Positions 30,830 to 34,281 of a DNA stretch of 34,281 nt are shown here, one piece after another (position 1 is the stretch's first letter; each line of letters starts with the position of its first letter). The DNA comes from DATHVR01 sp035461175. GTDB lineage: Bacteria > Actinomycetota > Acidimicrobiia > Spongiisociales > ZC4RG35. The position numbers were made by a program, and so were the translations under genes. Below the pieces are notes generated by a model that saw only the letters and a list, made by a program, of their open reading frames with translations, was not told where the DNA came from and ran no database searches. Location of the stretch: contig DATHVR010000176.1 in NCBI GenBank assembly GCA_035461175.1, positions 1 through 34,281 on the forward strand, written 5' to 3'.

Positions 30830-32094
30830 GGGCGGATTTCCTCGGCGAGGGGGGACTCGACTTCCAGGCCCATCGCGGCCGCCACCACCTCGATCGGGTG
30901 GATGGAGGGGACGCCGGTGCCGTGGGTGATCTGCCAGCGGCAGGTCTCGGAGTCGCAGGCCACCACCGGCCGGCCCTCCCGTTCCACGAACTCGAACAGG
31001 GGGCGGCCGACGTCCATGGCGATCTGGTACTTCTCGGTCTTGTAGCCGTAGGTGCCGGCGATGCCGCAGCAGGCGACTCCGCTCTCGACCACCTCCAGGC
31101 CGGGGATGAGATCCATCACGTCGCGGGCGGGGATGCCTAGACGGTGGGCCCGGTACTGACAGGGCGGGTGATAGGGGAGGCGCATCCGAACCTCGCCCAG
31201 CGGTCCCAGCCGTCCCTTGGCGGCCAGGCCGAGCAGGAACTCGTGGATGTCGTAGGTGCCGGCGGCGACGATGCGGGAGTCCTCGTCGTAGGCGTCGAGC
31301 AGTTCCGGCGCCTCCTCCTTGAGCGTCAGTGTGCAGGAGGTGGAGGTGCCCACGATCGGGATTCCCGCCCGGGCGTGCTCGACCAACGACGCCACGTTGG
31401 AGCGGTGGTAATCGCGGGCTGCGCCGAACTCGCCGTTGGAGAGAAGAGGAAGGCCGCAGCATTCGGGCCGGGGGACGATCACCTCGTAGCCGAGGTGTTC
31501 CAGCACCCGCACCGCCGCCCGCCCGACCCGGGTCTCGTAGTACTCGGTCGAGCACCCGGTGAAGAAGACGATCTGCCCGGCCGGCCCGGGCGATCGGGGC
31601 CGATTCTTGAACCAGCGACGGAAGCGAGGACCGGGCGAGTAGGTGGGGAGCGGGGCGCGGCGGTGGATGCCGAGGAGGCGCTCGGCCAGTGCCCGGGCGG
31701 GGCCGAACCGGAATCCGGCGTCGACCAGCGCTCCGACCGGCGAGCCCAGCTTGCCCAACAGCAGCGGGCGGGCCAGGAGGTTGTTGCGGAGGCGGGAACG
31801 GCCCGAGATCTCGTCGTCCTCCACCATCCGGGCCCGAGCGCGGGCGTTGATCTCGGCGATGCGCACGCCGGTGGGGCACACCTCGTTGCACACCCGGCAG
31901 CCCGAGCAGTAGTCGACCGAGTGGTCGGGGCTGGGCTGGTCGTCGTGGCGGAAGCGGGCGGCCTGGGGTCCCTCGTACTTCGGTCCCGGGAAGAGGTCGG
32001 TGACGGCCGACACCGGGCAGGTGGTGACGCAGATGTTGCACTTGATGCAGTAGTCGAGGGTCGCCTCGGGAGAGAGGGGGCGTTCGATGGTCAC
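30823..32094 (-). CDS. glpC: Anaerobic glycerol-3-phosphate dehydrogenase subunit C
   Basis: A 423-residue iron-sulfur subunit that passes electrons from the GlpAB flavoprotein to the membrane quinone pool. The N-terminal part holds two [4Fe-4S] ferredoxin motifs: CIKCNICVTTCP and CSGCRVCNEVCP. The C-terminal part has two cysteine-rich CCG domains, with PECCGLPLLS and GVACCGIAGTYGYKTEKYQ, as in GlpC and heterodisulfide-reductase-like proteins. The GTG at 32094 overlaps the stop of the glpAB fusion (GTGA). Its own stop codon lies in the 47-bp repeat. Confidence 0.95.
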   Translation of the reverse strand: MTIERPLSPEATLDYCIKCNICVTTCPVSAVTDLFPGPKYEGPQAARFRHDDQPSPDHSVDYCSGCRVCNEVCPTGVRIAEINARARARMVEDDEISGRSRLRNNLLARPLLLGKLGSPVGALVDAGFRFGPARALAERLLGIHRRAPLPTYSPGPRFRRWFKNRPRSPGPAGQIVFFTGCSTEYYETRVGRAAVRVLEHLGYEVIVPRPECCGLPLLSNGEFGAARDYHRSNVASLVEHARAGIPIVGTSTSCTLTLKEEAPELLDAYDEDSRIVAAGTYDIHEFLLGLAAKGRLGPLGEVRMRLPYHPPCQYRAHRLGIPARDVMDLIPGLEVVESGVACCGIAGTYGYKTEKYQIAMDVGRPLFEFVEREGRPVVACDSETCRWQITHGTGVPSIHPIEVVAAAMGLEVESPLAEEIRPT

Positions 32095-34281
32095 GCCTCC
32101 CCCCGGGCGGCGACGGCGGCGTTGCGGCCCGCCACCCAGCCGGTGGCGAGGGCGATTCCCTCCAGCGACCCCTCCTCGATGGGGTCGGCCCCGGCCAGGA
32201 GACCCCCGGCCACATAGATCCCGTCGGCGGCGGACAGGTCCGGCCCGGGTCTGACCCCGGCCCGATAGACGGCATGGCCACCGGGGTGGTTCTGGGGTCC
32301 GAACCAACCGGCGCGTGAGGATGGCCCGCTCACCTCGAGACCTGCCACCACCTCGCTCAGCGCCCCGTCGGCTCCCGCCACCACTCCACCACCGAGCAGC
32401 CCGCCGGTGGCCACCACCACCGCCTTCGCCCGGTGTTGCTGACGCCGGGCGGCCGCCTCCGTCAGGATCTCCAACCGGCCATCGCGCCGGTCCACCTCGA
32501 CCACCTCGGCGTTGTCGATCACCGTCCCGCCCAGCGCCCGGATCCCTTCTCGGAGGATGCGCTGGAGCCGCATCCCCGGTATCGAGGGTGGCAGCACGGG
32601 AATCTCGAAGACCTCGGCTCCGAGGCGGGCCTCCAGGTCGGTGATCGCCTCTCCGGCCCGGTGCATTCCCAGTACGGCGGGGAACCCGATTCGGGGCGCC
32701 GTCCGTCCCGAGTCGACCACTGCCGCCGCCACCGCCTCCCGGAAGGCTGGATCGTCGAACAGTCCCGCCAGCACCGAACCGGTGACCAAGCGGCGCCGTG
32801 ACAGCTCGGAGATCCGCACCGTGATGCCCTCGGTAGGAATCCCCCCCGCCGTCAGGTTGGCGGCCACCAGCTCGGGGAAGAAGTCGCCGAACCGCTCCAG
32901 TCCCACCACCAGCATCGGGTCGGACCGGTTCATGTCGCCTGCCAGCATCGTGGCGGGGACGAAGCAAGTGGGCCGGGGTGCGCCCAGGCCCCCGGGAACG
33001 AGGAGGTTGGCATCCAGGCTCCCCACCAGCGGATACCCGGCCGAGGCGGACAGGGCGACGATGGCATCGGCCGCTTCGGCCAGGGCGTCGGCGGCGAGGG
33101 CGTAAGGGTGGTCGTCGGGTAGACGGGAGAGGGCGGCGGCCGGGTTGGTGACCTGCTCGTTGCGCCCAGCGCCCAGATAGCCGAGCACGTCGATCGATCC
33201 GGCATGCCAGATCAGGCTCCCCCATCCCTTGGTGAGCAGGGTGGTGCCGGCGCCAGAAGTGGCCGCCCGCCAGGCGGCGATCAGGCCCGCCAGGCCCCCG
33301 CCCACCACGACCACGTCGCGGTCGGGGGCCACCGAGACGGTGGTGGCCGAGGCGGCGGAACGGGGGGCGGCGGGGAGGTCGGCCGGTCCGTCCGGATCCT
33401 CATACATGACCGGTCCCAGCGGTGAGGAGGAGGGACCGACCAGAGCGGGAACGGAAAGGACGCTCTGGAAGATGAGGTCGTCGAGGCGGGCCTGGCGGAG
33501 CTGGGACCCCCACAGGATGGGAAGCATCCCCTTCCAGCGCTCGTGGAGGAAGTCGCGTAGGGCGACATTGGTCTCCACCACCGGTCCCGGCCGCAACTCG
33601 TGGAGGATTCCCGTCACCCGGGGCAGGCACCATCCTCCCTGGCACGGCCCCATCCCCAGCCGCACCTCGCGGCGGACGTCGTCGATGGTCTTGGCGTCCG
33701 CCTCGCGGATGGCGAACTCGACGTCGGCCCGGGTGGCCAGCTCGCATTCGCACACAAGGTCGCCGTACGACTCCTCCGCCTCCACCCGGGCCAGGCGCTC
33801 GCCCAGCCAGTGGTGGTCCCGACGGCGGCGCCGGTCGGGGAGAGGCTCGAGGTGGGTGCGGCAGGTTCGGTCGACTCCCAGCTTCGAGCAGACGGCGTCG
33901 ACGGTCACCTCGGCCATCTGGCGGAAGGTGGTCCACTTGCCGCCGGTGATCGTGAGCAGGCCGTCCACCCCGTCACGGGTGGCATGGTTCAACAGGGCGT
34001 AGGCACGGGTGATGTCGCGGGTCTCGGTGGCGTGGTCGTCCTCGAACAGGGGCCGGACCCCCGCCCAGGCCCGCAGCACCCGGGTTTCCGAGATACCGGG
34101 GACGAGCTTGTCGCCTTCCTCCAGCATCAGCCGGATCTCCCATGGTTCCACGGCGAAGCGCTCGGGGTCGGCCACCCCCTCGTCGGTGGTACCGATCACC
34201 GCCACGGTGCGGATGGGGACGATGATGTCGCCGTCGTCGGGCATCTTGCACCGGTTGACGATGGTGTTGAGCATCCGGTGG
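32091..34281 (-). CDS. glpA: GlpA-GlpB fusion of anaerobic glycerol-3-phosphate dehydrogenase (5' partial)
   Basis: One continuous frame of about 730 residues is visible; the N-terminus lies beyond the window. The first part is the C-terminal half of GlpA: IVNRCKMPDDGDIIVP, TRVLRAWAGVRPL, GLLTITGGKWTTFRQMAE, and the [2Fe-2S] BFD-like domain with LVCECE and GMGPCQGGWCLPR. It ends with FLHERWKGMLPILWG, the usual GlpA end. After a linker of about 60 residues rich in Pro, Ala and Ser, a GlpB flavoprotein follows: VVVVGGGLAGLIAAWRA, KGWGSLIWHAGSIDVLGYL, and a C-terminal GIYVAGGLLAGADPIEEGS. In E. coli GlpA and GlpB are separate proteins. Here both are one polypeptide, without an internal stop or obvious restart. 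It oxidises G3P to dihydroxyacetone phosphate. glpC follows with an overlap. Confidence 0.92.
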   Translation of the reverse strand, partial: HRMLNTIVNRCKMPDDGDIIVPIRTVAVIGTTDEGVADPERFAVEPWEIRLMLEEGDKLVPGISETRVLRAWAGVRPLFEDDHATETRDITRAYALLNHATRDGVDGLLTITGGKWTTFRQMAEVTVDAVCSKLGVDRTCRTHLEPLPDRRRRRDHHWLGERLARVEAEESYGDLVCECELATRADVEFAIREADAKTIDDVRREVRLGMGPCQGGWCLPRVTGILHELRPGPVVETNVALRDFLHERWKGMLPILWGSQLRQARLDDLIFQSVLSVPALVGPSSSPLGPVMYEDPDGPADLPAAPRSAASATTVSVAPDRDVVVVGGGLAGLIAAWRAATSGAGTTLLTKGWGSLIWHAGSIDVLGYLGAGRNEQVTNPAAALSRLPDDHPYALAADALAEAADAIVALSASAGYPLVGSLDANLLVPGGLGAPRPTCFVPATMLAGDMNRSDPMLVVGLERFGDFFPELVAANLTAGGIPTEGITVRISELSRRRLVTGSVLAGLFDDPAFREAVAAAVVDSGRTAPRIGFPAVLGMHRAGEAITDLEARLGAEVFEIPVLPPSIPGMRLQRILREGIRALGGTVIDNAEVVEVDRRDGRLEILTEAAARRQQHRAKAVVVATGGLLGGGVVAGADGALSEVVAGLEVSGPSSRAGWFGPQNHPGGHAVYRAGVRPGPDLSAADGIYVAGGLLAGADPIEEGSLEGIALATGWVAGRNAAVAARGEA

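Noticed and set aside
30773..32281. A 502-codon minus-strand frame over glpC
   Set aside because: It is a shifted-frame shadow of glpC; the real frame carries the ferredoxin and CCG cysteine motifs.
1..34281. CRISPR arrays, rRNA or tRNA genes, and transposases
   Set aside because: No regularly spaced direct repeats with unique spacers, no recognisable rRNA or tRNA sequence, and no transposase or integrase protein was seen by eye. A tRNA scan was not possible, so an isolated tRNA could have been missed.

Overview
This is high-GC DNA with long ORFs on both strands, frequent 4-base start/stop overlaps (ATGA, GTGA) and many GTG starts. The gene families fit an actinobacterium: a RegX3/SenX3-like response regulator and kinase, an ECF41 sigma factor with its epimerase partner, a wax-ester-synthase/DGAT-type acyltransferase, an alpha/beta-hydrolase fused to a class III cyclase, and DUF4012. 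The class Acidimicrobiia is my guess from overall style; the sequence alone does not prove it.

Layout. 1-751: end of an unknown gene overlapping a RegX3-like response regulator. 772-1662: a GC-rich repeat copy, a small secreted protein and a strong hairpin. 1719-4590: three overlapping surface-glycan genes (nucleotidyltransferase-fold protein, GT4 glycosyltransferase, polysaccharide deacetylase). 4630-10666: an accessory stretch with an intact DUF4012 protein surrounded by frameshifted genes (hydrolase-cyclase, FrnE/DsbA-like, DUF4012-nuclease-lamin-tail chimera, coiled-coil membrane protein). 10728-13131: a membrane protein divergent from a PhoR/SenX3-type histidine kinase. 13162-15371: an ECF41 module with a matching promoter, a small membrane protein broken at a G9 tract, an epimerase and the sigma factor. 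15670-17631: a 4-TM protein and a heavily frameshifted acyltransferase. 17766-21436: a TetR regulator, a PEP-utilising phosphotransferase-like enzyme and a 6-TM protein in one overlapping operon. 21473-24646: repeats, a small lipoprotein and a polar amino-acid ABC importer. 24740-27519: a PlsY-like acyltransferase, an alpha/beta-hydrolase and an arsR-acr3 arsenite pair. 27548-34281: glycerol catabolism (glpK, then convergent glpC and a glpA-glpB fusion), with an orphan ABC-2 permease between them flanked by 47-bp inverted repeats.

How the genes work together. Glycerol is phosphorylated by GlpK. The G3P can be oxidised by the GlpABC-type membrane-linked dehydrogenase, or acylated by the PlsY-like enzyme. 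The ECF41 sigma factor probably drives its own operon from the site at 13162-13188. Many transcription units have a -10-like hexamer only 6-9 nt upstream of the start codon, which suggests leaderless mRNAs. All recognisable frameshifts fall between about 5.6 and 17.6 kb. Whether these are real gene decay, phase variation or assembly indels cannot be decided from the sequence alone.
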